Below, one piece after another: positions 43,254 through 55,300 of a DNA stretch of 64,000 nucleotides. Each line of letters begins with the position of its first letter. Position 1 is the first letter of the stretch. A program made the position numbers and the translations under genes. Origin of the DNA: Morinoia aosen (taxonomy: Eukaryota; Arthropoda; Malacostraca; Amphipoda; Talitridae); assembly GCA_030386875.1 (NCBI GenBank), contig CM059559.1, positions 61,518,392-61,582,391 on the forward strand, given 5' to 3'. The notes under the pieces are model-generated. The model saw only the letters and a list, made by a program, of their open reading frames with translations, had not been told where the DNA came from and searched no databases.

Positions 43254-43875
43254 CAAGTTAATTTCCGCCGCCATCGTCTCTAAAAAAACTGGAGGGTGTT
43301 TTAACTGAAGAAGTGGCTAAAATTCCTGTGGAAACAATTCACAATTTGCATGAAACAATAACTCGGAGAATTGAGGCTGCAATTGCCTCAAAAGTGGACC
43401 ACACCATATTAAAATTTATTTTGTTGATTTTCCAAGGTGTTTCCATTATTTTGTCCAACCCCTGTACCTTGTCCGTCTCGGCGCCGTGCCTAACTCTCTC
43501 ATCCGCAGACGCCAAGTTCGGTCCTTGAGTCTGTAAAGATATTCACGCGAGACCGAACTAAAAGTACGTTTAAGGCCCTTTGCACACGGGGCTACTCAAA
43601 AGAAACTGATCACAGACTCAAATCACTAACCAGTTCGCATTGAGTCACTGCCTGTGTAATTGATGAGGACGCCGTACACGGAGCTTTACTAACTCGTTAG
43701 TAATGCGCCAGCCACCAGTTGCTGGGTGACTCGCATGTCCAGTTACTTTAGAGTTGAGTCTCTCAGTTTCCTGGTAACTCTTCCATTTTATGAACGTTCT
43801 ACAGAATGAACGAGCAAAAACTGAACCCAAAATTGGTCTAGGAAGGGGAAAAATATCAGTTTTTTAAACTATCAG

Positions 43876-43944
43876 GTTACTCCAGGATGGATGAAACAGA
43901 AATTCCATGGAGTGAAGTTGGAAAAGCCCTGAATATGAAGGGTA
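43876..43944 (+). pseudogene. Harbinger Myb/SANT-like ORF fragment
   Basis: Translation GYSRMDETEIPWSEVGKALN resembles the trihelix/SANT-type DNA-binding protein encoded by Harbinger elements, cut at a possible donor (AAGG|GTAATA). Upstream the frame is broken. Short, so tentative. Confidence 0.4.
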
Positions 43945-44443
43945 ATAGATTTTTATATTTTACAATACTTAATATAGTTTATTTAATTACCTTTTAATTT
44001 TATTGTATAATATACAGAGTGTCGTGTAATTCGATGCACGTATTTGAACCTTATACAGAAAAACGCTAAATGAAACGATTTTCACAAGTGACAAAAACCT
44101 GAATATTTCATCTTTTTCGAGAAATGACGATCTAAAATAATTTTAGATTATTCTTTTGGTGTGCTACAGAGCGCGCCAGCAGCCTGTTGGATTTTACTCA
44201 ATGGCTGCATTGTAAGCCAATTCTTATGGGAAACCTTCTGGATAAACATTTCGCGAAAACGAAGGTGCTCTGAGGTTTTTGTCACTCATAAAAATCATTT
44301 TATTTTGCGTTTTTCTGTTTATGGTTAAAATGTGTGAATGGAATTGCACAACATCCTGTATAAAATAATGTATGTATTTGATATACTATGTAAATAATAT
44401 ATAATTTCATTTCGCATGAGTATACCATGAAAAGCTCATTTTT

Positions 44444-44644
44444 TTAATGTATACTGATTAATAGTGTATCCTGAAGTTGTAATTCTTTTTCAGCAACTAA
44501 TGGTCGGCGGTGAAAATATTCATCTATGTATGGATGAATCCAAAATTGTCTTCGTTTTCTATTTCTTCCCTGACGATAATGATAATATAGTATCAAATCT
44601 TCATCACTTGAATCGCTATCCACAATGTAACTGAATGATTGCAT
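44444..44644 (-). pseudogene. Harbinger transposase N-terminal fragment
   Basis: A 66-codon frame starting ATG at 44644. It has an acidic DSDSSDEDLILYYHY stretch, then RKRRQFWIHPYIDEY, the R-R-x-W-x-H-P motif at the start of HARBI1-like transposases. The DDE catalytic domain is absent; it ends at a stop 66 codons in. Confidence 0.6.
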
Positions 44645-44904
44645 TATGCTGCCCTACTTCCGTGAACACCCAGAGGAGGTTACGGAATTTGAGTAGCCTC
44701 GTGTGCGGAACCGCATCACTAATGAATTAGTAACTGGTTCGTAACTTCAAACACAAAGCCGTTTAGTTTCTTTAGAGTAACCCAGTGTGCAGAGGGCCTA
44801 AGGGTTGGTACCGAGCCCTGACACCCCTAGAATCCAGATTATGAATAATGTTAAGGAGATGCAACTGATCGATTTTCGAAATTTTGCCGGTATCATGGTA
44901 ATAA

Positions 44905-45461
44905 TAAAATGAAGGGAATCGTAAAGACTATCGATTTAAAAGACATTTTTGTTAAGAACGAACGTTTCGATCACTAAGGTCATCATCAGCGGATGTCTGA
45001 AAAAATACACGGAAAATATAAATTCATGAATTGAAGAAAAATTTCACAAAAATAATAACGATAAAACTTTAAACAGAAGCTATTTTTAAGGGGTGGAACG
45101 ACTGCATATCGTTTAGATTGGGTTTTAGGCGGCTAATGAAGAGGGATTTGATAATAGTAAACTCAGTCACTGATTTACGAATTATCTAATCCCTCATCAT
45201 TAGCCGCTGAAAACCCAATCTTAACGATATGCAGTCGTCCCACCCTTTAAAAATAGCTTCTGTTTAAAGTTTTTACCTTTATTATTTTTGTGTAGTTTTT
45301 CTTCAATTCATAAATTATATTTTCCGTGTATTTTTTCAGACATCTGCTGATGATAACCTTAGTGGTCGAAACGTTCGTTCTTAACAAAAATGTCTTTTAA
45401 ATCGATAGTCTATGCTATTACCTTCATTTTAAAGCTGTGTCGAGTCGTACAACCTTATTTG
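44905..45461. mobile_element. Fold-back element: 527-base near-perfect palindrome with tail
   Basis: 44905-45431 reads almost the same on both strands, with its centre near 45168. Both arms contain GACTATCGATTTAAAAGAC and AACGAACGTTTCGA, then a CTAAGG...ATCATCAG block. A tail of about 30 bases (45432-45461) follows the right arm. ATGGTAATAATA stands directly before the left arm (44895-44906, overlapping by two bases) and after the tail (45462-45473), a perfect 12-base direct repeat. No ORF. Confidence 0.75.
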
Positions 45462-45479
45462 ATGGTAATAATATTTAAA

Positions 45480-45910
45480 TAAGCAACTTTTCTTCTATGC
45501 ACTTTTTGGGGCAAATGAGTATTTAACGAGTTATAGTGGTATGTTAATTTTCGTCTTTGATGACTGGAATGTGCTCGAATAAACAGTTACTAACCGATTT
45601 TCGAATTTTTGTTTCTTTAATCATGGTATTAACATCAAAATAAACTACATTTCTTCTATACACTTTTTGCGTCAAATGAGTATTTTACGAGTTAAAGCGG
45701 TAGGTTTAGTTTCGTGTTCCATAGCAGTTCCAGTTGAGGTGTTCGAGCACGTTTGGGTACTTCGTAATTTATTATTAGCCGACCCCGCGGAGCCTGAACC
45801 CACTTCTAGGATCTTTTAGTTAATAACACAATAAAGGGGATCACATAAAAATAACGAGTTATAGCGGTACGTTAATTTTCATCTTTGATAGTTGGAATGC
45901 GCTCGAACCC
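45480..45910 (+). repeat. Three diverged copies of an approximately 90-base unit
   Basis: The blocks TTTCTTCTATGCACTTTTTG, AAATGAGTATTTAACGAGTT and GGTATGTTAATTTTCGTC recur at about 45487, 45646 and (partly) 45855. The preceding TTTTCGAAATTTTG ... ATCATGGTA segment also recurs at 44872 and 45596, showing that the fold-back element landed inside one unit. Confidence 0.6.
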
Positions 45911-46365
45911 AGATTATTAGCAATACTCTTTTCGTGTCTACTTGAATGTATTTCATTTGGGACATCCTCAGCATACGTATACAGTTCAAATTTATGGGGC
46001 CATCACGAGTGGGTTTGAGGAAATCAAAGCTTAAATTTTTCAGGAAACAACACTTTCTCCCTTGACTCAACATTCCAAGCTAGGTGATCTGCTGTAAATT
46101 GTAAACCGGATGTTTCACCACATGGATGATTGCGAGGCTTTTGCACTCGAATCAGGTTTTTGAATTATTTCTGCGTTGATTGTCGTCGAATTATTCTGGA
46201 ACGATGTGTTTGTACTTGCTTTCATCAGGCTTGACGTGATTTGAATTTCTCAAAAACTTTTCCCTTTTCGTTTGTCTACGGCATGTTTTTGTCGTGTTTA
46301 TGCATCAAGACCTTTGAAAACTTAGCAGTTGCCGTTGGACAACTTTGAACAGGTTAACCGGCAAG

Positions 46366-47098
46366 ATTAGATTAGATTATTACTTAGTTTAAGCCTCCCT
46401 ATCCGCAACACATGCGATCCAAAGAGAGGAAGGAAGAAGGCGCCATTTAGTACAGAATTAAGGGAACTCGGAATCTATGCAGAAAGGGCATAGAAACAGT
46501 AAGATGAGAAAGAAGTTCATGAAACAAGATCGAAGTTGAAGAAGAAAGTAGTAGGCGCTGAAAAAAACAGGACAGCAGTGAACCGAAAAATGATGGTCCT
46601 TAACAAAGATTAGATTAGATTATAAGTTAGTTTAAGCCTCCCTAACCGCTACAAAAAAAGAGCGTATCGAAGAGAGGAAAGAGGAAGGCACCATTTAGTA
46701 TGGAGATGAGAGAATGGGGAATCTATGCAGAAAGGTCATAGAAACAGCAAGATGAGAAAGAAGTTCATGAAACAAGAAAAAGTTGAAGAAGAAAGTAGTA
46801 GGTGCTGAAAAAACAGGACAGCAGTGAACCGAAAAAAGATGGTCCGTAACAAAACAAAAACCTATTCTATTTTAACAAAAAATAAAGCCTACCTATCCTT
46901 CAGCTCGGGCCTTCACATTGTCCCCCTGGGAGCGCTAATTCCCATAGATACAATAATTGTATCCCCCTGAGGGGTGGTCCTTAACAAAACAAAAACCTAT
47001 TCTATTTTAACAAAAAGAAAGCTTACCTAACCTTTAGCTTATCCCTTTGGGAGCGCTAATTTCCATAGATACAATAGTTGTATCCCCCTGAGGGGGAT
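46366..47098 (+). repeat. R1 repeat cluster: three head-to-tail partial copies
   Basis: A copy lacking its 3' end (46366-46608), a full copy (46609-46973, starting TTAGATTAGATTATAAGTTAG and ending GTATCCCCCTGAGGGG) and a 3'-end-only copy (46974-47098) lie directly one after another. The joins fall at matching blocks, as expected from unequal recombination. Confidence 0.75.
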
Positions 47099-47264
47099 TA
47101 ACCATTAACCGACAATTTGCTCTTTCAAAATATTACCTTCACCAATCTCAATCGTATAAATTTCTCTTCGAATTTAACCTCTGTGAGGCGCTGTGAAATA
47201 AAGCCGTAATAGCACCGACTTTTTGCTTTGTCAAGCAACAAGTGTTTCAACCATCGTATTGCCA

Positions 47265-47465
47265 AGACCTGTGATATGCGGAATGATGAAAAAAAAAAAC
47301 ATTACAGCAAGTGTTCCCAAACAGGATATCCAGCGCGTAGAAAAAGCAATTTAGGTCGGAAGAGGTTGTCCAAACAAAAAAGGAGGCAGCGAAGAAGGCA
47401 TGAAAATAGACCAAAACAAATGGGCCTGAAAGATAGAAGTCCCGAAGGCCGTTCTATAGGAGAAT
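47265..47465 (+). repeat. Degenerate R1-related copy
   Basis: Shares GGATATCCAGCGCGTAGAAA and AAGTCCCGAAGGCC-like blocks with the copy at 51903-52320 (GGATACCTTGCGTGTAGAAA, ACGTCCCGACGGCC). Purine-rich; the 86-codon frame across it has an Arg/Lys-rich composition from this and is not a gene. Confidence 0.4.
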
Positions 47466-50279
47466 CAATTCAACAGTATCCCTACTGAGGTAGCTAGTCC
47501 CATAACATAGGGCAACCCAACAATCTAGACTTATCGCCTATCTCCAGTGGGAGTTTGAGGCCAACTACACTGGAGAATGGTCCTCAGAAGTGGAACGTGA
47601 AGAAAAATCTTCATATAGAAAAAGGGGTGGCATTGTCTGCACAGGTTATCCGCCAGGGGCGTGAAAAATAATATCTTGGATATTTCAGACCAATAACTTA
47701 ATGTCCTGTACAGAAACATCAAATATAATAAGGATGAAATAATTTTTTCCATATTATCGATCTTTTTGGTTTTTTAAAAATGTTATTGTGTCTTTAAAGC
47801 CTTGAACATAATTCACAAATCGTCTAAGTTGATTAATTAGTCACTCAGCAAACTTGTAATGCCCTCCTGAACGGTAGACCACACACATTTACAAAATCGC
47901 ACATATGTACCATGACAAAAAAAAGCACTTAACCTCGATAAGCAGAAGGTTTATAGGTCTCGTATATTGGTAGCGGCTACAGCAGCGCCGCTGTCGAAAC
48001 GACAGACTCCAAATTAGTGGCGACCAGCAGGCACGTAAGAATCGGGCCTGTCCAAAGCCGATGACAAATTGTTCTAAGCTCGTTTCATGTTTCCAGTCGC
48101 TGCTGTGCACGAGTGAGCTGTTAGACTACGCGGTAACTGAGACCAGTGGCTCCTGGTGCCAGATTTGGGAAGCTATTGTCCATTCATAAAAGGTGAGTAA
48201 CTCAGTTCTAGATTTAGACTCAGCGTAATTACTAGCAAGAAGCGCAAACAGAAAACACACAGCGGGAATTAGGCTAAGTTATATACAATCGCATAGCCCC
48301 ACACTCAAGAAAACGAGACATAAATCATACACTTTATTGCAGAAGTGAGACAAAATACAAGGTTAGCAAAACGAAGCAAACTCAGCTTGTCACTGGAATG
48401 TATCGAGTGCGCTGCAAATGGCTACTCGAACACTGAACATAGAAATATTTTGCACGTTTTGGTCACAAAATTAGGAAAGTGGAAGAAAATAACGGGCGCA
48501 CTCATGAAGTGTGCGCAACATATCTGCAGCCCACGGCGATAGCCCAGTCGGTCAGCAACATGCCAGTGGTTCAATGCCTGAACTTGACGCCAAAATTACG
48601 AGGTACTTCAATCATAGAAGGAAACAAACTGACCTGAAATATATGAGTTACAAATACAAATGATACATCAACTGAAATACATCTTTGGAACACTTGACTG
48701 CGGATAAGCTAGGGGACAGATGAACTGATTGGAACATTTTGCTGACGAAGTAAAGATAACTCTTGAAAAATCACTTAATACTAATGAACAAAAATACTCA
48801 AATGCTGTAGTAACAGTTCACAATGAAACGAAATCGAAATAATCTCTCATTCATTCGAGTTCACTTACACACCAAATAAACACATCTGCAAAACCTATTT
48901 CGCTCAAGATTTCTTTTCAACAGCACCAATGTCGAGTACTGACGTGTATGCTAATACAATAACGAAACTCTGATCCCATTGCCGTAAATAAAAACAGAAC
49001 ATTGAAGTCGGGTCTAACAAAAAAAAAGTCTCGAATAAGAAATTCAGCATGTACCTAACTAGCTATCTTCCCTCTCCTTCAACTGAGAGAAAGTCACAAG
49101 ACAGCATACAGAACACTAGGAAGCAAGGGAAGCACCACCTTCAAGCAGCATCGCGAGCGATAGCTTTGATGAGTTTAGTCTTCTTGCATCCCCTCAAGGC
49201 AGGCCATTCGGCATGTCTCCACATGAACAGAGGGTCGAAAGAAATGAAGTTCGATTTAAATAAAACAATTTGAAACGAGGTAACAGCAGAACAGGTCATG
49301 TTAATACTATAGATTCAATTACTAAATTTGACTCGCCCCAAAAAATATTTTGGGGTGAGTGCTCAGAACTGATTCTCGAGGATGCTGAATTTATTCGAGT
49401 CAACTTTAGAATTTACTTATGTAACTCAGGTTGCAGGGCAGAGTAGGAGCGGGAAAAATAAAGCTTTTTAAAGAGTGAATGTACTGTACTACTTGAAAAA
49501 AGCTATGCTCTTTTCAGACGCAAGACATTTTCGGTAACATAATCACTACACCGACGAGGAATGACACTATTAGCGTATCTCCTCGCGATGAATTCTGGAG
49601 TCCTAAATAACTTCTGAGGGTAAGTGCTCCCTATATCGACGAGAGAGACACAATAATTAAAGTACAAAAGTAACGCTGCCCCTCAACTCACTCGTTGATA
49701 GGACCCAAAGAACACTTCTGCAGATGTTCAAGTGCTGGAAACACAATAGTGATAGCAATTGCGAAAATAATCTGCCAACTGAGTAAAGCGTAAAATTTCT
49801 ACCCAGCCGTGAAGAGCGTCAGCTCGCAAAGAAAGAACTGCAGACTAATCCACAACCCGCAAAGGCGACGCATCCCCAGAGGAAGACTGGAAAAAGATCG
49901 GAACCTCATCTCTCCCAAAATGCGCTTTGGTATCAAAAGCTTGTACACATGAAATGCACACGTAAAGCTACAAGTCGATACTTCTTGCAGGATAAGGAAA
50001 TTTGGCAAAAATACTCACAGAAATCTTAGGCAATATTGTAGGAGGCTCTAGTTAATGACATTAACGATGAATAGTTTTCCCCATGAAAATACCTTACATA
50101 ACCAAATTAAACTTAATACTTATGGGATACTGTACACAAAACATCTTCATTTTCACACGCTTCAAATTACACTCGCAAAGAATACCTATTCGTCAAGAAA
50201 CCAAAACATCTGCAATATTTGCGATCAAAAAGAATTGAACAATAGTTATTTTAATGCTCCGTTACCACGGTAAAGATGT
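47466..50279. other. Unassigned interval
   Basis: A GC-richer patch at about 47960-48190 ends in a plausible donor (AAAAG|GTGAGT at 48192) and could be a noncoding 5' exon on the plus strand, but there is no further support. The rest shows no motif. Confidence 0.3.
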
Positions 50280-50490
50280 TTTCACGGGGGAAAGAGAATG
50301 AAACGTTTAGGATGAAAAAAGTTGAATCTACGCACAGAGAGTGTTTGCACACAAAATACTCTGCACATAGAAACAAAAAGGTAAAAAGGAAGAGGAATAA
50401 AACACAAAAAAAATAGCGGAGAAGCATGAAAACTGAAAAAAGATTAAGGGGCATGAAAAATTGAAGTCCTGAAGCCAGGTTACAGCTAAG
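50280..50490 (+). repeat. Degenerate R1-related copy
   Basis: Keeps the order of R1 blocks (GAATCTACGCACAGAG, CACATAGAAACA, AAATTGAAGTCCTGAAGCC) with heavy decay. Minus-strand open frames here are T-rich artefacts. Confidence 0.35.
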
Positions 50491-51902
50491 GTAACTGAAC
50501 AATATCCACAAAATATTTGGACCAAACCAATCTAAATCTACTGCGTAACCATGTCCCTCAGAGGGCGAGTCTGTCTACATGACATTAACGTTTCACCCTG
50601 AGTTCATTTTAGAAGGCGTCAATACCGTAAACCTGAAACTCTAGTCTGGGGTAAAATATGTAAAAAATGAAACTCTAGATATGTAAAATCTACGGGTTTC
50701 TAGACAACCTGGGACACTGCCGCCCCAGCACACACGCAGGCTCACGCCCAGCGTCCTAGTATGCTTTTTCAAACTTTACGTCAGCTTGATAGGCGCCTGG
50801 TAAAACCTCAATCCCAATTCATAATACTGACATTGAAGACACCCTTGACAAACTCCCTTTGGTTCTGACTATGTCAACCAAAGTATTTATACCAGACTTC
50901 ATTTCCGATATTAACCAATTTCCCTTTGTGGCATACCGTATGTGTTATAAATAAATTAAATACAGACTCAAATTATTGTTTCGTGTTCGTAGAAAGAACA
51001 GCAGTCAGATTTAATGACAAGGTAAGAGCCGTAACCTCGGCAGGCGAACAGCCGACTGCGGGCTGTCAGGACCTGCTGCAACGAGCCCGAGAATACATGC
51101 CGTCACCACCACATCCTGCTCGTTTGAGATATTTCATCCAACTAGCAAGGAAACTTCGCGATTTTTTGAGATGAAACGGCCTTTGATCATATCGGAACAT
51201 AACGTCCAGACATGTCTGATTTCAAAATATCTTTCTTATTTTACACTTAATTCAATAAATGTTAAATAATAAATGAATAAATATTTACCACTAAAATATT
51301 ACTTTACAAAAATTGAACATATATATGCTCAGAGAAAGGCTTTGCAGGAGCTCCCTCAATGATCCAAAAAGTTCACGGATGAAGTCGACTACCATGCATG
51401 GAAGACGCCTCAACTCAGTCGCAGGTCCCGCGAAATGTCGGCCTCTCACACGAGAGAGAAAGAACAAGATGAATAATGCTGCAAAACTAACACTGCAGTA
51501 GCCTGGTAACAACCGTGGCTGATTATTTAGCAAGTAGACTGGGCGTAACCGAGGAACGTTTATTTCTTAATGATCATTGACGACGCAAGACACCATCTGC
51601 ATGCTATGCGATTCAGGAATCTTCAGCACCTCCAAAATGCGCTAAATCTCACCATGTGCTGCAGGGAAATCACTTCCGTAAGTTTCCTTCGCCGGTTACA
51701 TACCCAGTTGCTCTACGAGATAATAGATAAAAAAGATCTCTTCTATCTAGAATCTAATGCCGTGTCAGTTTGTTTAGCGAATTTTATAGCTAAATGTAGT
51801 ATGATTTTTCCCGGCATTTTTTCTATTTATGAAGTTTTTCAAAAGTTGGCAAGGCTTGCTCCAAAGAAGAAATCTATTTACTTTTGATGCCTAGATAATT
51901 AT
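50491..51902. other. Unassigned interval with one weak exon candidate
   Basis: Apart from the candidate at 51044-51174, a GC-richer patch at 51336-51480 is open on both strands but has no motif. Confidence 0.3.
51044..51174 (+). CDS. Weak candidate for a terminal coding exon
   Basis: After an acceptor-like CCTCGGCAG, a GC-rich frame of 43 codons runs to TGA 51172-51174 (EQPTAGCQDLLQRARE, RYFIQLARKLRDFLR). Its base composition stands out from the flanks. No homologue is recognised, the pyrimidine tract is poor, and no upstream exon was found. Confidence 0.2.
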
Positions 51903-52320
51903 AGATTAGTTAGTTAGTTTTAGACTCCGTAACCATAACAAATGAGTTTCTAAGAGGGGATAGTAGAAGGCACCATTTAGTATGGAATCAATGAAACGAG
52001 AAATTTTTGCAAAAGAGATGTCCCCACACCCTGTGCATGAAACAGCAAGTATAGTAATACAGTACGTAGTTTAAATTCCGTTTCCATACTAAAGATGTTT
52101 CCACATAGAAGCAAAGGGTTCAAATAGTATGAACTAATGAAATCGTGAAGTCTGTGCATTTGACTCACTCCCACCACAAAGGATACCTTGCGTGTAGAAA
52201 TAGTAAAAAGAAGAAAGGATAGGGAAATTAGAATGAAGGTATGGAAAAAAATATATGAAGCGATGTGGGCACGAAAGTTAAACGTCCCGACGGCCTCCAC
52301 ACTAGCTGAGGTCCCTTAAC
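51903..52320 (+). repeat. Dispersed repeat R1, long variant
   Basis: Starts TTAGTTAGTTAGTTTTAGACTCC, contains GAAGGCACCATTTAGTATGG and CACACCCTGTGCATGAAACAGC. Part of the unit is present twice (a second diverged body at about 52090-52310). Same orientation as all other R1 copies. Confidence 0.65.
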
Positions 52321-55300
52321 GGGAAACTCCGCTGTGGGGCGCCAATCCCCAAAACATATAATGCAAAAACCTATGCCTCCGCCTCAATCCTTTCTGCAGC
52401 TGACGAGGGATCCATAAAATCATTTGATCACCTGCCTCTCACGAATAAGTAGGCACAACATCATCAGGTTCAAATCATTTCTACATTTTGCTTTAGTCTT
52501 GCGAATATGGGTAGCTAGACTGAGTTTTCAAAAACAAGTGGAGGCCAAGAAATGATGTACTTTCGACAGTTGCCATGGTATTTCCCTCCAGTTGTGAAGT
52601 TGAAACCATTGTTAGTTAACTTCCTTGATGAAATTGCATTGTTGTAGTCTTTGTAGATGAGAACTTGATTTAACCCTGCTTTGCCCATTAAGATACAATC
52701 AAATGTTACCGTTATGCTAGCTGAAGTTGCGCTTTGGCATAGTTAGTGAACGCCCTGGGTCATACACGAACAACGAGATTAACACTCCGGCCATAAGTTG
52801 AAATCCATTGCTAAAATGGTAACACTTGAATTGCTATCTTGTGGCAAGTTCTCAAGTGGTATTTCTTCTCCTAATTTTTCTATAAACGCTGATTATTAAA
52901 AGAGTAAACCTTGGTGTACTGTCTCTTTCTTGTGATGTAGGTACTAAAAGGATAGTCGATAGTCTGGATGCTATAAAAAAAATACTGGGGTTGCAGGATA
53001 TTTTGAAACAATGAAAGTCGCTTTAGTGACTTCGACTACGTCGTACTGTTCTTGAAGGACAGAGTTAAATTCCTGGATGGCAGCGATGTCAAAGTCACTG
53101 ATTTGTATTGATTTAACTGAATGGCTAGATAAGCCATGTTCTGTCGCCCGGCATGGTTGACCCTCCACGCATGAGGTCAATAATTTTCTCCACCACTACA
53201 ATCTTGCTGAAGATCCTCGTAGTTTTTCGTGTTATTGTTTCAATGTTATCATGGATGTGAAGCGGTCAATTTTTCTATTCTTTACTGTTTTGAGAAAGAC
53301 TGAAAATTATCTAGGGAAGTTTTTTCGTCCTTCAAATCTAGATGAAAGTAATCCATTTTCTCTTTAGGGTTTTTCTCATTCCTTGGTGTTGGTGTTACCG
53401 ATTAAGCAGGTGCGTCGGATTGCGCCAACCATAACGCCTCCTTCAATTCTCCCCAGCTGTGTTTCAATCTTATTCATCTCACCAGCACTCACTTTCCCTG
53501 TCTAGTCTCGCTGATCTTCCATGCCTACATGTATCATAAATGCAATTACTCCTTCGTCTCTGTCGATTTTGTGAGTCAGATCAGCAACCTTCGGACGGTC
53601 TTCGCATATCTTTTAAATACGGTGAATCTCTTTGATAAATCAAAGGGGCAGCCTAATAACTTCCTTATGCACGCACAGAACAATTATTCCGGACAAATAC
53701 ACTTTACTAAAAATAAAAACCCAGATGACAGTGGGCACTCTTCACGTTGGTTGCACCCACTGATGACGGGTAAATAAATTATCCTACGAACACTTCGGTA
53801 TCGGTTCACACGAACTCTATGAGACGCGTTGCTAACGCAAAGAGGGTCTATGAACAGTACCTCTTCAGCACGGTCTGGGTAGGCTGAAATACTGGCTTTT
53901 CACAAGTAACCCTTATTATGTCCCTGTTTGTAAACCGTTCCTCATACGATACGCAAATAAAAACACAGTTCAGCAGCAATAAAACGTGGTAAAGGGAACA
54001 GTGGAAGTTCGAAAACTTAGATACCCGAAACTCAAGGAATTTCCAATTTCATGCGTACACTTACTGCTCACTTCATGTGGTCAAGTTTTGGAACGATCAT
54101 CCATAATTTGCTACAGTAAAAACCTTGGTCTATTGTTATTGGCAGTAGGCGAAAATGGTCCAAATACAACACTGTGGTTACGTCGTCATTCTGAACCTTT
54201 CCACTACGCTACAACTGGCAAGTGAGTGAATTCACTGAAAATAATTTCAGCAACTCAGTCACGTTACACTCGACTCGACTGTCCGCTCCAATGGAAGGTG
54301 TCACTTCAGAGAACAATGCATCATAATAGAAAATGTTACAGAGAGGTTACATGTGCTAGACGCTCCGCCAAGCCCACAAGGCATCACAGGGTGAAGATAA
54401 TATTTACAACTATGTTGACAGCACAGAATTACATGGAGAGAAAAACATTCACGAGTGATTTCATAACAGTAAGGCACACGGAAACACGTATATTCATGAA
54501 TGATCGTATGAATACTGGGACATAATAGAAGCTAAATTTGAGAGGAAGACTGGTGGACGGAAGATGCAGGCAGGTAGAGAGAAGTTGGGTGATGTTCCCT
54601 ACCAAGATAAGGCTGTTCTGAATCGCTACGTATATTTTGTCAAACTTGAGATAGCTCCATTCCCGTCGATATCTTTGCAGTAATCCATCAGTCAGTTAGA
54701 CTTGAGATTACAGTGTTTGCGACCGCTTTTGACATATTCAGGGAGTGAAGAAACAAGAACAAAAATTACATGGGATAATATCAGGGAAAGTTTTAGAGTA
54801 GGAAATAATTTTTATTTGCGACGTTTCATCAGAGCTACCGACCCGTTTCATCGGTGTATTCGATGTTGCCCAGATCATTTCTCCTCTCCTTTCACAGTGT
54901 GGCGACATAGTTGCAATTGGAGATAAAGTTTCATTTGATGCTGGCATACAACGCCGTTCAACTGGGCAGGGCTAGGAAAAGAAGCATTTCGCCTCTAACC
55001 TGTCAGTTTACGTCATGTGTCGCGCGTCTCTGCCACCACGTGCTGACTCGCAAATCATTCACACTAATATCATACTATATTCATCCCTGACTCTTTACTA
55101 TATTTTCTTTAGTAGAGGAACTGAGAGCCGTACACCAAGTATAGAAGTTTGGATAGTTTCGCTCAAGTGAGCAATTGCTGATGGGGGCAGGGAAAGGCTA
55201 AGTTTTACTAGTCTTATCTAGGACCCCATGCGGGGGTTTATCGTAGGACCATGAGACGAAAAAACAAAGAAAGAGGAGAATGCTAGGCATTACAGAGCCG

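Larger units (their letters stand above)
41713..43464 (+). pseudogene. Tc1-like transposon relic with two nested insertions
   Basis: Plus-strand transposase relic starting at ATG 41713. Helix-turn-helix blocks CQIVGARIAGSSVIETA and SRVTVSKVMTAFE are followed by AKHRCGRKSK, the TVRRELRKSGFRGRA segment, KNVIFYDKS (degenerate DES with the catalytic Asp), DNALIHTARIVKE, and finally PVETIHNLHETITRR. Frameshifts and stops abound. Two mobile elements interrupt it at 42445-42636 and 42760-43253. The right end, GTTTCCATTATTTTGTCC then AACCCCTG, followed by TA (43465-43466), fits a Tc1 terminal repeat and TA target. The left terminal repeat is missing because R1 abuts the start of the ORF. Confidence 0.85.
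43574..44798. mobile_element. PIF/Harbinger element, about 1.2 kb, degenerate
   Basis: Inverted ends GGCCCTTTGCACACGGGG and (complement) GGCCCTCTGCACACTGGG, followed inward by CTACTC/TTACTC and AAAGAAAC, are flanked by TAA (43571-43573 and 44799-44801). It holds remnants of the two usual Harbinger genes, facing each other: a Myb/SANT-like piece on the plus strand and the start of the transposase on the minus strand. The two pieces are separated by noncoding sequence, so most of the transposase is gone. Confidence 0.8.

Noticed and set aside
44905-45431. Long hairpin as a microRNA precursor
   Set aside because: Far too long and too perfect; fits a fold-back mobile element.
48525-48590. Possible tRNA-like A and B boxes (TAGCCCAGTCGG, GGTTCAATGCC)
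   Set aside because: The boxes are only about 15 bases apart and no tRNA arms form; too weak for a SINE or tRNA call.
51291-51533. Minus-strand frame with a signal-peptide-like start
   Set aside because: Open on both strands, no homology, and no consistent splice context.
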